The notes below the pieces were generated by a model that had not been told where the DNA came from, made no database searches, and was given only the letters and a program-made list of their open reading frames with translations. Positions 23,061 to 32,279 of a DNA stretch of 64,000 nt are shown one piece after another. The stretch covers positions 7,971,314 to 8,035,313 of the forward strand of contig NZ_KI421511.1 of NCBI RefSeq assembly GCF_000473265.1, in the 5' to 3' direction. The DNA is from Amycolatopsis thermoflava N1165 (GTDB taxonomy: Bacteria > Actinomycetota > Actinomycetes > Mycobacteriales > Pseudonocardiaceae). Numbering within the stretch: the stretch's first letter is position 1; every line of letters begins with the position of its first letter. A program made the translations under genes and the position numbers.

Positions 23061-25883
23061 ATGACCGAGACCGTGGGTGCGAGCACGGCGAGCGGCAAGT
23101 CGGCGAAGCGGGGCAAGCGGGGGCTGAAGATCAGCCGGGTGTTCACGACCGAGGGCGTGCACCCGTACGACGAGGTCGCCTGGGAGCAGCGCGACGTCGT
23201 CATGACCAACTGGCGTGACGGGTCGATCAACTTCGAGCAGCGGGGCGTCGAGTTCCCCGAGTTCTGGTCGATGAACGCGACCAACATCGTCACCAGCAAG
23301 TACTTCCGCGGTGCGGTGGGCAGTCCGCAGCGCGAGCGCAGCCTCAAGCAGCTCATCGACCGCGTCGTGCACGCCTACGTGAAGGCCGGCACCGAGCACG
23401 GCTACTTCGCGACGGCCACCGACGCCGAGGTCTTCGAGCACGAGCTCACCTGGATGCTGCTGCACCAGGTCTTCAGCTTCAACTCCCCGGTGTGGTTCAA
23501 CGTCGGCACCTCCTCCAAGCAGCAGGTCTCCGCCTGCTTCATCCTCGCGGTCGACGACACCATGGAGTCGATCCTCGACTGGTACAAGGAAGAGGGGATG
23601 ATCTTCCGCGGCGGGTCCGGCGCGGGCATCAACCTCTCCCGCATCCGGTCCTCCAAGGAGCTGCTGTCCTCCGGCGGCACCGCGTCCGGCCCGGTGTCGT
23701 TCATGCGTGGCGCCGACGCCTCGGCGGGCACCATCAAGTCCGGTGGGGCCACCCGCCGCGCGGCGAAGATGGTCGTCCTCGACGTCGACCACCCGGACAT
23801 CGAGGAGTTCATCCAGACCAAGGCGCGCGAGGAGGAGAAGATCCGCGTCCTGCGCGACGCGGGCTTCGACATGGACCTCTCCGGCGCCGACATCACGTCG
23901 GTGCAGTACCAGAACGCCAACAACTCGGTGCGCGTCAGCGACGAGTTCATGCGCGCCGTCGAGTCCGACGCCGAGTTCGGGCTGCGTGCCCGCCTCACCG
24001 GCGAGGTCATCGACACCGTGAACGCGCGGAAGCTGTTCCGCTCGATGGCGCAGGCGGCGTGGGAGTGCGCCGACCCTGGCCTGCAGTACGACGACACGAT
24101 CAACGACTGGCACACCTGCCCCGAGTCGGGCCGGATCACCGCGTCGAACCCGTGCAGCGAGTACATGCACCTGGACAACTCCAGCTGCAACCTGGCGTCG
24201 CTGAACCTGCTGAAGTTCCTCAAGGACGACGGCACGTTCGACGGTGAGCTGTTCGTCAAGGCGATCGAGTTCGTCATCACCGCGATGGACATCTCGATCT
24301 GCTTCGCGGACTTCCCGACCGAGGCGATCGGCGACACCACCCGCAAGTTCCGCCAGCTGGGCATCGGCTACGCCAACCTGGGCGCGCTGCTGATGGCCAC
24401 CGGGCACGCGTACGACTCCGACGGCGGCCGCGCGCTCGCCGCCAGCATCACGTCGCTGATGACCGGCACGTCCTACCGCCGCTCGGCCGAGATGGCCGGC
24501 GTGGTCGGCGCGTACGAGGGCTACAGCCGCAACGCCGAGGCGCACCAGCGTGTCATGCGCAAGCACGCCGCGGCCAACGACGCGATCCGCACGATGCACA
24601 CCAACGACGCGGCGATCCGCGACCTGGCCACCCGCGAGTGGCAGAAGGGCATCGAGATCGGCACGAAGAACGGCTGGCGCAACGCGCAGGCCAGTGTGCT
24701 CGCGCCGACCGGCACCATCGGCTTCATGATGGACTGCGACACCACCGGTATCGAGCCGGACTTCTCGCTGGTGAAGTTCAAGAAGCTCGTCGGTGGCGGC
24801 TCGATGCAGATCGTCAACCAGACCATCCCGCGCTCGCTCAAGACCCTGGGCTACCAGGACGAGCAGATCGAGGCGATCGTCGAGTACATCGCCGAGCACG
24901 GCCACGTGGTCGACGCGCCGGGCCTGCGCCCGGAGCACTACGAGGTGTACGACTGCGCCATCGGCGAGCGGTCCATCGCCCCGATGGGTCACGTGCGCAT
25001 GATGGCCGCGGTGCAGCCGTTCCTGTCCGGCGCGATCTCCAAGACGGTCAACATGCCGGAGACGGCGACGGTCGAGGAGATCGAGGAGATCTACTTCCAG
25101 GGCTGGAAGCTGGGCCTCAAGGCGCTGGCGATCTACCGCGACAACTGCAAGGTCGGCCAGCCGCTGTCCAGCGCGAAGAAGAAGGCCGAGACCGCCGACG
25201 TCGCCGAGCCGGAGAAGGTCGTCGAGTACAAGCCGATCCGCAAGCGGCTGCCGAAGAAGCGCCCGAGCCAGACGCTGTCGTTCACGGTCGGCGGCGCGGA
25301 GGGCTACCTGCACGCCGGCTCGTACCCGGACGACGGGCTGGGCGAGATCTTCGTCAAGCTGGGCAAGCAGGGTTCGACGCTGGCGGGTGTCATGGACGCC
25401 TTCTCGATGTCGATCTCGGTGGGCCTGCAGTACGGCATCCCGCTCGAGTTCTACGTCTCGAAGTTCTCGAACCTGCGCTTCGAGCCGGCAGGCATGACGG
25501 ACGACCCGGACATCCGGATCGCCACCAGCGTGCTGGACTACCTGTTCCGCCGCCTCGCGCTGGACTACCTGCCGTACGAGAAGCGGGCCGAGCTGGGCAT
25601 CTTCACCGCGGCCGAGCGCGCCGCCCAGGTGGAGACGGGCTACGGTTCGCAGCCGGCCGAGCAGGTCGACCTGGAGGCGCTGCGCAGCACGGTCGACTCG
25701 AGCCCCGCGAAGGCCGAGCCGGCCGAGCGGCCCCACGCGGCGCACAGCACGGCCGAGCTGATGGACCTGCACCTCGGCAAGGCGGCCGACGCCCCGCTGT
25801 GCATGACCTGCGGAACGAAGATGCGCCCCGCGGGCTCGTGCTACGCGTGCGAGGGCTGCGGCGCCACCTCCGGCTGCAGCTGA
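23061..25883 (+). CDS. nrdJ: Adenosylcobalamin-dependent ribonucleotide reductase (class II)
   Basis: 940-residue cytosolic enzyme making deoxyribonucleotides with B12, without oxygen dependence. ATG 23061 follows GGGAGGG at 9-10 bases. Recognisable elements are the basic head KSAKRGKRGLKISRVFTTEG, FSFNSPVWFNVG, the substrate-loop segment GGSGAGINLSRIRSS, active-site NPCSEYMHLDNSSCNLASLNL and PTGTIGFMMDCDTTGIEPDF. The C-terminal Cys-rich tail is CMTCGTKMRPAGSCYACEGCGATSGCS, which carries reducing equivalents or zinc. The length is normal for the long actinobacterial NrdJ. A strong terminator follows 9 bp after the stop. Confidence 0.97.
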   Translation: MTETVGASTASGKSAKRGKRGLKISRVFTTEGVHPYDEVAWEQRDVVMTNWRDGSINFEQRGVEFPEFWSMNATNIVTSKYFRGAVGSPQRERSLKQLIDRVVHAYVKAGTEHGYFATATDAEVFEHELTWMLLHQVFSFNSPVWFNVGTSSKQQVSACFILAVDDTMESILDWYKEEGMIFRGGSGAGINLSRIRSSKELLSSGGTASGPVSFMRGADASAGTIKSGGATRRAAKMVVLDVDHPDIEEFIQTKAREEEKIRVLRDAGFDMDLSGADITSVQYQNANNSVRVSDEFMRAVESDAEFGLRARLTGEVIDTVNARKLFRSMAQAAWECADPGLQYDDTINDWHTCPESGRITASNPCSEYMHLDNSSCNLASLNLLKFLKDDGTFDGELFVKAIEFVITAMDISICFADFPTEAIGDTTRKFRQLGIGYANLGALLMATGHAYDSDGGRALAASITSLMTGTSYRRSAEMAGVVGAYEGYSRNAEAHQRVMRKHAAANDAIRTMHTNDAAIRDLATREWQKGIEIGTKNGWRNAQASVLAPTGTIGFMMDCDTTGIEPDFSLVKFKKLVGGGSMQIVNQTIPRSLKTLGYQDEQIEAIVEYIAEHGHVVDAPGLRPEHYEVYDCAIGERSIAPMGHVRMMAAVQPFLSGAISKTVNMPETATVEEIEEIYFQGWKLGLKALAIYRDNCKVGQPLSSAKKKAETADVAEPEKVVEYKPIRKRLPKKRPSQTLSFTVGGAEGYLHAGSYPDDGLGEIFVKLGKQGSTLAGVMDAFSMSISVGLQYGIPLEFYVSKFSNLRFEPAGMTDDPDIRIATSVLDYLFRRLALDYLPYEKRAELGIFTAAERAAQVETGYGSQPAEQVDLEALRSTVDSSPAKAEPAERPHAAHSTAELMDLHLGKAADAPLCMTCGTKMRPAGSCYACEGCGATSGCS

Positions 25884-25892
25884 CCTGAAGGT

Positions 25893-25932
25893 GTGACAGC
25901 GGCCGGGTGCTTTCGCGCCCGGCCGCTGTCAC
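25893..25932 (+). terminator. Rho-independent terminator after nrdJ
   Basis: An 18-bp stem (25893-25910 with 25915-25932, one G-U pair, loop TTTC) followed by GTTTCGG ends the nrdRJ transcript. Confidence 0.9.
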
Positions 25933-25961
25933 GTTTCGGCGGCCTGCCGAGTCTTCTCAGC

Positions 25962-26726
25962 ATGAGCGAAACGATCCTCGTCACCGGTGGTACCGGTGTG
26001 CTCGGCCGGGCGGTCGCCCGGCGTCTCCTCGCGCCGGAGCGGGAGGTGCGGGTGCTGAGCCGTCGTCCGGCGCCGGACGGCACGGCCTACGCCTGGCGCA
26101 CCGGCGACCTCCGCACCCGGCAGGGCATCGACGCGGCGGTGGCGGGCGCGGACGTGATCGTGCACTGCGCGACCACGCTCGGCGGCAAGGACGTCGCCAC
26201 CACCAGGACTCTCCTCGACATCGCGCGGCGCCACGGTGACCCGCACGTCGTGTACATCTCGATCGTCGGTGTCGACCGGGTCCCGCTCCCGTACTACCGC
26301 GCGAAGCTCGCCGCGGAGGAGGCCGTCGTCGTGTCGGGGCTGCCGTGGACGATCCTGCGGGCCACGCAGTTCCACGACCTGATGTGCCGCGTCGTGGAGA
26401 TCCAGCGCCGCCTGCCTGCCGTCCTGTACCCCGCCGGGTTCCGGTTCCAGCCGGTCGACGCCGGCGAGGTCGCCGCGCGCCTCGCGGACCTCGCCCTCCA
26501 CGACCCCGCCGGCCGGGCGCCGGACATGGGCGGCCCCGAGGTGCGGGACTTCGCCGACCTGGCCCGGAGCTACCTGCGCCACCGGGGCCGCCGGCGCGTG
26601 CTCGTGCCGGTCCCGCTCCCCGGCGCCACCGCCCGCGCCTACCGGGCCGGTCACCACCTGACGCCGGACACCTCGGGCCGCACCACGTTCGAGGAGTTCC
26701 TGGCCGCTCAGGCCGCCATCGCGTAG
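25962..26726 (+). CDS. NmrA/SDR-type NAD(P)-binding protein
   Basis: 254 residues from ATG 25962, 29 bp after the nrdJ terminator. The N-terminal Rossmann motif is ILVTGGTGVLGRAVARRLL (TGGxGxxG, atypical SDR). Then come YISIVGVDRVPLPYYRAKLAAEEAV, carrying the YxxxK pair in the form Y-Y-R-A-K, and a C-terminal substrate part. Proteins of this group act as NAD(P)H-dependent reductases or redox sensors; the substrate is not evident. Its 3' end overlaps the convergent LysR gene by 19 bp. No partner gene gives a further clue. Confidence 0.85.
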   Translation: MSETILVTGGTGVLGRAVARRLLAPEREVRVLSRRPAPDGTAYAWRTGDLRTRQGIDAAVAGADVIVHCATTLGGKDVATTRTLLDIARRHGDPHVVYISIVGVDRVPLPYYRAKLAAEEAVVVSGLPWTILRATQFHDLMCRVVEIQRRLPAVLYPAGFRFQPVDAGEVAARLADLALHDPAGRAPDMGGPEVRDFADLARSYLRHRGRRRVLVPVPLPGATARAYRAGHHLTPDTSGRTTFEEFLAAQAAIA

Positions 26727-27535
26727 AGGACCTCGCGCAGGTCGTCCTCGCGGTCGGTGCGCCACACCACGCGCAACGCCAGCTCGGCGCGCTCCGCGAG
26801 CGGCTGCGCGACGAGCGTGCCGTCGTCGAGGTCGCCGCCGACCGCGAAGTCCGGCAGCAGCGCGGCGCCGAGGCCCTGCGCCACCCACGACCGGATCGTC
26901 GACACGCTGTCGAACTCCAGCCGCCTGCCGCCCGTGCCCAGCAACCGGTCGGCGGCCATCCGGAACGAGCACCCGTCCGGCGTGACCAGCAGGGCGTCGC
27001 CGTCGTACCCGGGGCGGGCGACCAGGTGCAGCCGGACCGTCTCGATGTCCACAAAGGACAAATCGCCGCCGTCGAACCCCAGCGTGCCCAGCGTTGTTCC
27101 GGTGTCCAGGAGGAGACCCGCGTCCAGCGAGCCGTCCGCCACCGCGCGCAGCAACGGTTGCCGCATCAGGGACCGCACGGACAGGTCGACGTCGGGCCGG
27201 CGATCCCCGAGCCGGGCGACGACGGCGGGCAGCCGCGTGGCGACGAGCGTTTCGAGCGCGCCGACGGTGAACCGGGTGCGCTCGTCGCTCACCAGGCGCC
27301 GGATCGACTCGGCCTGGTCGAGCAGCCGCCGCGCCTCGGGAAGCAGCAGGCGCCCGCGCTCGGCGAGCGCCATACCGGTCGGTTTGCGCTCGAACAGCAC
27401 CACCCCGAGCGAGCTCTCCAGCGAGCGCACGTGCTCCGAGACCGTCGCGGGCGACAGTTCAAGCAGCGAGGCCGCGCCGGTGACCGAGCCGGCGGACGCC
27501 ACCGCCACGAAGGCCCGCAACTGCCGCAACTCCAT
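26708..27535 (-). CDS. LysR-family transcriptional regulator
   Basis: 275 residues from ATG 27535 (MELRQLRAFVAVASAGSVTGAASLLELSPATVSEHVRSLE...). The winged helix is followed by a linker helix and the two-lobed effector domain (residues ~88-275). It is short at the C-terminus for a LysR protein but complete in fold. It is convergent with the SDR gene and lies beside the IS110 relic, so its original target may have been the region now interrupted. No operator was recognised upstream. Confidence 0.9.
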   Translation of the reverse strand: MELRQLRAFVAVASAGSVTGAASLLELSPATVSEHVRSLESSLGVVLFERKPTGMALAERGRLLLPEARRLLDQAESIRRLVSDERTRFTVGALETLVATRLPAVVARLGDRRPDVDLSVRSLMRQPLLRAVADGSLDAGLLLDTGTTLGTLGFDGGDLSFVDIETVRLHLVARPGYDGDALLVTPDGCSFRMAADRLLGTGGRRLEFDSVSTIRSWVAQGLGAALLPDFAVGGDLDDGTLVAQPLAERAELALRVVWRTDREDDLREVLYAMAA

Positions 27536-27639
27536 GAGATCACTCTAGCCAGGAGGTGTTCGGAAAAGCCGAACGCAGCCTGCGGAGCAGCCCCACGGCC
27601 GCCCGGGCACCGCGACGACGCGGCGGGGCAACCCGGCGC

Positions 27640-28286
27640 AGCCCGACTCCGGTTCGACAATCACGCACCCAGCAGTGCTGAGATCCTCCCCGTTGCGGCG
27701 GCCCCGGCCGGCATCCGCAAAGCCGGGCGCCGCAAGGTCGCCGCCATCGCAGCGACTCACGCGTCCCGCATGGGCGAAAACTCGTCGCCGACATCTGGAC
27801 CGCGCTGGGCGAGCAGACCGTCACCGTCCCCGGAACGGCCGCAGCCGACACCGTCCTGCCCCGGCGCGCCGACAGCCTGTAAACCGTGCTCCAGCAACGC
27901 AAACAGGTCGCCACCGAGGTAGAGGACATAATTGATGTGCACCCTCCTCGAGATCGGCGCGCCTCCGCCGTCAAGTCCTCGGCACACCTGGCCGCCTACG
28001 CCGGCATCGCCTCCACCACCCGCAAATCCGGCACCAGCATCAACGGCGAACACCCCACCAGAGCCGGTAACCGCAAACTCAAACGAGCCTTCTTCCTCGC
28101 CGCCTTCGCCCCCCTCTGAGAACCCGCCAGCAAGGCCTACTACCAGCGCAAACGCGAAGAAGGCAAGAAACACAACGCCGCCCTCATCTGCCTAGCCCGA
28201 CGCCGCTGCGACGTCCTCTACGCATGCTCCGCCACCACACCCACTACCGCCACCCCCAACCAACCCCGGCGTCCGGAAAAACCTGA
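27640..28286 (+). pseudogene. Degenerate IS110-family transposase
   Basis: Fragments of the IS110/IS116/IS902 transposase are spread over two or three frames. They are PAGIRKAGRRKVAAIAATHASRMGE (27700-27775), then after a frameshift VADIWTALGEQTVTVPGTAAADTVLP and a TAA at 27880-27882. VLQQRKQVATEVEDII follows, and then HLAAYAGIASTTRKSGTSINGEHPTRAGNRKLKRAFF with a TGA at 28117-28119. ASKAYYQRKREEGKKHNAALICLARRRCDVLYA comes next, and a one-base slip puts the last residues ahead of TGA 28284-28286. The conserved TSMPGIG segment between EHP and LLEIG is deleted, and the N-terminal DEDD part is absent. Ends and terminal repeats could not be placed. Its less GC-biased, C-rich codon use differs from the neighbours. 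Confidence 0.85.
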
Positions 28287-28343
28287 CGCCGCATCCGGTC
28301 GCGCCCGTTGAGCGAACGCCGCCGGAACCGGAGAGTCGCCGCC

Positions 28344-29651
28344 GTGACGACAACCGCTACCCGGGGCAGCCTCCTCGGCGTCTCCCTCGCCTACTTCCTC
28401 GTCCTGCTGGACACCACCGTCCTCACCGTCGCGCTGCCCGGCATCCGCGCCGACCTCGGCGGCTCGGTCGCCGGGCAGCAGTGGGTGGTCAACGGCTACA
28501 CCGTCTCGTTCGCCGCGTTCCTGCTCGGCGGCGGCGCCCTCGCCGACCGGTTCGGCCCGCTGCGCGTGTTCCGCTGGGGCGTCGCGAGCTTCGGCGCCCT
28601 CTCGCTGGTCTCGGCGTTCGCGCCGAACCTGACCGTCCTGGTCGTGCTGCGCGTCCTGCTCGGCGTCGCGGGCGCGGCGTGCCTGCCCAGCTCCCTCGCG
28701 CTGATCAGCCGCCTGCACCCGGACCCGACCGCGCGGGCGAAGGCGCTCGGCGCGTGGGCGGCCATCACCGGCGTCGCGCTCGCCGCCGGGCCCATCGCGG
28801 GCGGGCTGCTGGTCGACCTCGCGGACTGGCGGGCGGTGTTCCTCGTCAACGTGCCGCTCGCGGCCCTCGGCCTGGCCCTCACCCGCGGCCGCGAGACCGC
28901 GCCCGCCGGTCGCGGCTTCGACGTCCGGAGCCAGCTCGCCGCGTGCGTGTTCCTCGGCCTGCTGACCGAGGCGATCGTCGACGCCCAGCCCGTCGCGGCC
29001 GTCCTCGCGCTGCTGGTGCTCGCGTTCTTCGTCCACCGGGAGCGCCGCTCGGCGGCCCCGTCCGTGCCGCCGGTCCTGGTGCGCAGCCGGGGCGTCGCGG
29101 TGAACCTGTTCGCCGGCGCGGCGGTCAACTTCGTGCTCTCCGGCGCGTTGTTCGCGGTGACCCTGCTGCTGCAGGACGAACGCCACCTCACCCCGGTCGA
29201 GACCGGGCTGGCGTTCCTGCCGCTCACCTTGCCGACCGCGTTCAACCCGCTGCTGACCAGCCGGATCGTCGCCGCCCGCGGCCCGCGCCTCCCGGTCGTC
29301 GCCGGGCTGACCCTGCTGACCGCAGGCGCCGCTGTCCTGGCCGCGACCGTCCACGCGCCCTACCCGCTGCTGGCGTGCGGGCTCCTGCTGCTCGGCCTCG
29401 GTGTCTCCCTCGCCCTGCCCGCGCTCGTCACCGGCGTGGTGACCGCCGCGCCCGACGGCTACGCCGGAACCGCCGGTGGCCTGCTCAACGCCGTCCGCCA
29501 GGTCGGGGCGACCGTCGGCGTCGCGGCGATGGGCGCGGTGGTGGCCACCGGCGCGTTCGGCTGGGCGTTCGTGCTCGCCGCCGCGGTGGCGGCGAGCGGT
29601 CAGCTGCTGAGCTTCTGCCAGAGGAACTCGAACAGCAGCGCCCACTTGTAG
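28344..29651 (+). CDS. MFS drug-efflux-type transporter (DHA2 family)
   Basis: 435 residues from GTG 28344 (GGAGAG 8 bases upstream); a TTG at 28308 would extend it by 12 residues. The start VTTTATRGSLLGVSLAYFLVLLDTTVLTVALPGIRADL is characteristic of the 14-helix DHA2 antiporters (motif D1 LDxTVxNVALP). The motif A-like ADRFGPLRVFRWG and the motif C-like GPIAGGLLVDLADWRAVFLVNVP are present. The C-terminal end (LLSFCQRNSNSSAHL) overlaps the convergent peptidase gene by 52 bp. It begins 58 bp after the IS110 relic. Confidence 0.87.
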   Translation: MTTTATRGSLLGVSLAYFLVLLDTTVLTVALPGIRADLGGSVAGQQWVVNGYTVSFAAFLLGGGALADRFGPLRVFRWGVASFGALSLVSAFAPNLTVLVVLRVLLGVAGAACLPSSLALISRLHPDPTARAKALGAWAAITGVALAAGPIAGGLLVDLADWRAVFLVNVPLAALGLALTRGRETAPAGRGFDVRSQLAACVFLGLLTEAIVDAQPVAAVLALLVLAFFVHRERRSAAPSVPPVLVRSRGVAVNLFAGAAVNFVLSGALFAVTLLLQDERHLTPVETGLAFLPLTLPTAFNPLLTSRIVAARGPRLPVVAGLTLLTAGAAVLAATVHAPYPLLACGLLLLGLGVSLALPALVTGVVTAAPDGYAGTAGGLLNAVRQVGATVGVAAMGAVVATGAFGWAFVLAAAVAASGQLLSFCQRNSNSSAHL

Positions 29652-31609
29652 GCCAGCTGCTCGTTGTCCGCCGCGGCGCCGTGCCCGCCCTCGATGTTCT
29701 CGTAGTACCGCACGTCGTGCCCCTGCTCGAGCATGCGCGCCATCATCTTGCGCGCGTGCGCCGGGTGCACCCGGTCGTCGCGGGTGGACGTCATGAACAG
29801 CGTGGGCGGGTACTTCCGTCCCTTGTGGACGTTCTGGTAGGGCGAGTACTTCGAGATGTACTCCCATTCCGCCGGATCGTCCGGGTCGCCGTACTCGGCC
29901 ATCCAGGACGCGCCGGCCAGCAGCAGGTGGTAGCGCTTCATGTCCAGCAGCGGAACCTGGCTGACGATCGCGCCGAACAGCTCGGGGTAGCGGGTGAGCA
30001 TGACACCCATCAGCAGGCCGCCGTTGCTGCCGCCGTGGATGCCCAGCCGGTCCGGCGTCGTGATGCCGCGCTCGACGAGGTCCGCCGCGACCGCGGCGAA
30101 GTCCTCGTAGACCAGGTACCGGTTCTCCTTGATCGCACCGGTGTGCCAGCCCGGCCCGTACTCGCCGCCGCCGCGGATGTTCGCGAGCACGTACGTGCCG
30201 CCGCGCGCGAGCCAGCCGCGGCCGGTCACACCGCTGTACGCGGGCAGGCGGGACACCTCGAACCCGCCGTAGCCGGTGAGCATCGTCGGGCCGTCCCCGT
30301 TCCGCGGCCGCACCACGAAGTACGGGATCCGCGTGCCGTCCTTCGAGGTGGCGAAGTGCTGCTCGACGGTGATGTCCGAGGCGTCGAAGCGGGCCGGGGC
30401 CTGCTTCAGGATCTCGGTCTCGCCCCCGACGTGCCCGTAGGAGAGCGTCGCGGGCTGGGTGAAGCCGCTGGTGTTGAGCAGGTACTCGTCGCTGTGGTCG
30501 GGATCGGTGTCGACGATCTCCGCGGTGCCCAGCTCCGGCGCCCCGGCCAGCGGCTCGCGGCGCCAGCCGTCCTCGCCGGGGGTGAGCACGTGCAGCTCGG
30601 TGTGCACGTCGGCGAGGGTGGTGAGCAGCAGGTGGTGCTTCGTCCAGTCCCAGGCCTCCAGCGAGGTGCGCCCGTCCGGCTCGAACAGGACGGTGAGGTC
30701 GCGCTCGCCTGCCAGGTAGTCGTCGAACCGCGCGGCGAGCAGCGTGCCGGGCGCGTAGTCGCGGCCGCCGACCGTCCAGGCCGTGCGGGTGCGGATCAGC
30801 AGCCACTCCTTGTGGGTGCTGGTCTGCGCGTCCTCCGGCACGTCGAGCTTGACCAGGCCGTCGGGCGTGCGCAGGAACTTCTCCGTGCGGTAGAAGTCGA
30901 TGGCGCGGCCGACGAAGTCGCGCTCGAACCCGGGCGTCGGGTCGTGGTAGGCGAACACCGCGACGTCGTCCGGCTTGCCTTCGAAGACCGTGACGGCCTC
31001 GGCGAGCGGCGTGCCGCGGCGCCACTCCTTCATGATCCGCGGGTAGCCGGACGCGGTCATCGAGCCGGGGCCGAAGTCGGTGCCGACGTAGATGCGGTCC
31101 TCGTCGATCCAGCCGACGCGGCTCTTGGCCTCGGGCAGCTCGAACCCGCCCGCGACGAACTCACGCGCCTCCAGGTCGAACTCGCGCACCACAGCCGCGT
31201 CCGCGCCCCCGCGGGACAGCTCGGCCAGCCCGCGCCGGTACGACGGCCGCAGCACCGCCGCGCCCTGCCAGACCCAGTTCTCGCCCTCGGCCTCGGCCAG
31301 TGCGTCGACGTCGAGCAGGACCTCCCACTCGGGCCGCTCGGTGCGGTAAGAGTCGAGCGTGGTGCGCCGCCACAGGCCGCGCGGGTGCGCCGCGTCCTGC
31401 CAGAAGTTGTAGAAGTACTCGCCGCGGCGGCGGATGTAGGGGATCCGGTCGTCGGCGTCGAGCACCTCGCGGGCCTCGTCGCGCAGCTGCTCGAACCGCG
31501 TGCCGCCGGTGAGCTCGGCGACCGATTCGGCGTTGCGCTGCCGGACCCAGTCGAGCGCCCGCTCGCCGGTCACGTCCTCGAGCCACAGGTACGGGTCTTC
31601 GTCAGCCAT
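29600..31609 (-). CDS. Prolyl oligopeptidase (family S9A)
   Basis: 669-residue cytosolic serine peptidase cutting after Pro in short peptides. ATG 31609 gives MADEDPYLWLEDVTGERALDWVRQRN, the standard N-terminus. The seven-bladed propeller covers residues ~75-400. The C-terminal alpha/beta-hydrolase domain has catalytic Ser528 (HGGSNGGLL), Asp611/612 (STRDDRVHP) and His643 (EGGHGAAAD). No signal peptide is present. The stop lies within the end of the MFS gene. A TIGR03086 gene ends 29 bp upstream on the same strand, so the two may be co-transcribed. Confidence 0.95.
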   Translation of the reverse strand: MADEDPYLWLEDVTGERALDWVRQRNAESVAELTGGTRFEQLRDEAREVLDADDRIPYIRRRGEYFYNFWQDAAHPRGLWRRTTLDSYRTERPEWEVLLDVDALAEAEGENWVWQGAAVLRPSYRRGLAELSRGGADAAVVREFDLEAREFVAGGFELPEAKSRVGWIDEDRIYVGTDFGPGSMTASGYPRIMKEWRRGTPLAEAVTVFEGKPDDVAVFAYHDPTPGFERDFVGRAIDFYRTEKFLRTPDGLVKLDVPEDAQTSTHKEWLLIRTRTAWTVGGRDYAPGTLLAARFDDYLAGERDLTVLFEPDGRTSLEAWDWTKHHLLLTTLADVHTELHVLTPGEDGWRREPLAGAPELGTAEIVDTDPDHSDEYLLNTSGFTQPATLSYGHVGGETEILKQAPARFDASDITVEQHFATSKDGTRIPYFVVRPRNGDGPTMLTGYGGFEVSRLPAYSGVTGRGWLARGGTYVLANIRGGGEYGPGWHTGAIKENRYLVYEDFAAVAADLVERGITTPDRLGIHGGSNGGLLMGVMLTRYPELFGAIVSQVPLLDMKRYHLLLAGASWMAEYGDPDDPAEWEYISKYSPYQNVHKGRKYPPTLFMTSTRDDRVHPAHARKMMARMLEQGHDVRYYENIEGGHGAAADNEQLAYKWALLFEFLWQKLSS

Positions 31610-31638
31610 GTCCCCATCCTGCCAGGTGGGGATGATTT

Positions 31639-32199
31639 TCAACGCCAGGCGGGGTCGCGGCCGGTCAGCGCGAGGAACCGGTCCAGTTCACCGGTGCCCG
31701 GAGCGATCTCCACGGCGGGCGCGAAGACGTCGTCGTCCGGGCGCGGCCGGGTGCGCATCCGCTCGGCGAACCGCAGCGCGACGTGCACGGCCTCCGGGTC
31801 GGGTTCGTAGGGCGCGTCGAGGGTGCGGGCGAGGTCCCAGCCGTGCGCGACCGAGTCGACCAGGTGCATGGTGAGCGCGACCGGGGCGGGGAAGGTGCCG
31901 AACTCGCGGACCGTCACCTCGCGGTCCAGCACGGTGTCGTCGGCGGAGGCGGCGAGGAAGGCGTCGACCGACTCCGCGTAGGCGCGGTACGGGTCGTCAC
32001 CCAGCGTTCCGGACGTCCAGTCCGGCGCGGCGCCCTCGCGCAGCGCCACCGCGAAGGCGTGATTTTCGCTCACCTGGTGGGTGAGCAGGTCACCGAGCGT
32101 CCACCCCGCGCACGGTGTCCGCAGTCCGAGGTCGGTGGCCCCGGAAACGATCTTGTCCACCTCGGCGAGGACCCGCCGGTCGAGGTCACGGATGTCCAT
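31639..32199 (-). CDS. TIGR03086-family (mycothiol-dependent/DinB-like) protein
   Basis: 186 residues from ATG 32199. The pattern LRTPCAGWTLGDLLTHQVSENHAFAVAL (W-x-x-x-D-L-x-x-H) and LTMHLVDSVAHGWDLART (H-x-x-x-x-x-x-H-x-W-D) places the metal-binding His of the DinB-like four-helix bundle used by mycothiol maleylpyruvate isomerase relatives. The substrate is unknown. Many such proteins are mycothiol S-transferases, fitting an actinobacterium. It is divergent from the MocR gene with 80 bp between starts. Confidence 0.85.
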   Translation of the reverse strand: MDIRDLDRRVLAEVDKIVSGATDLGLRTPCAGWTLGDLLTHQVSENHAFAVALREGAAPDWTSGTLGDDPYRAYAESVDAFLAASADDTVLDREVTVREFGTFPAPVALTMHLVDSVAHGWDLARTLDAPYEPDPEAVHVALRFAERMRTRPRPDDDVFAPAVEIAPGTGELDRFLALTGRDPAWR

Positions 32200-32244
32200 G
32201 TCGTCAACCTAGGGGGGCCAGTGGCCCTGCTGAAGGTCCAAAGC

Positions 32245-32266
32245 TGGGCCAACGGAGTTGGGCCAA
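32245..32266. promoter_or_regulatory. Direct-repeat operator candidate for the MocR regulator
   Basis: TGGGCCAA occurs at 32245-32252 and again at 32259-32266, a 14-bp period, 13-35 bp before the MocR start. MocR/PdxR proteins often bind direct repeats, so autoregulation is plausible. Confidence 0.5.
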
Positions 32267-32279
32267 TTAGGCTGGCGAG

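Noticed and set aside
22929..25772. 947-residue minus-strand frame opposite nrdJ
   Set aside because: Antisense shadow of nrdJ, which has full catalytic motifs.
28481..31810. 1109-residue plus-strand frame over the MFS and peptidase genes
   Set aside because: It runs through the wrong frame of one gene and the antisense of another; both real genes have clear family motifs.
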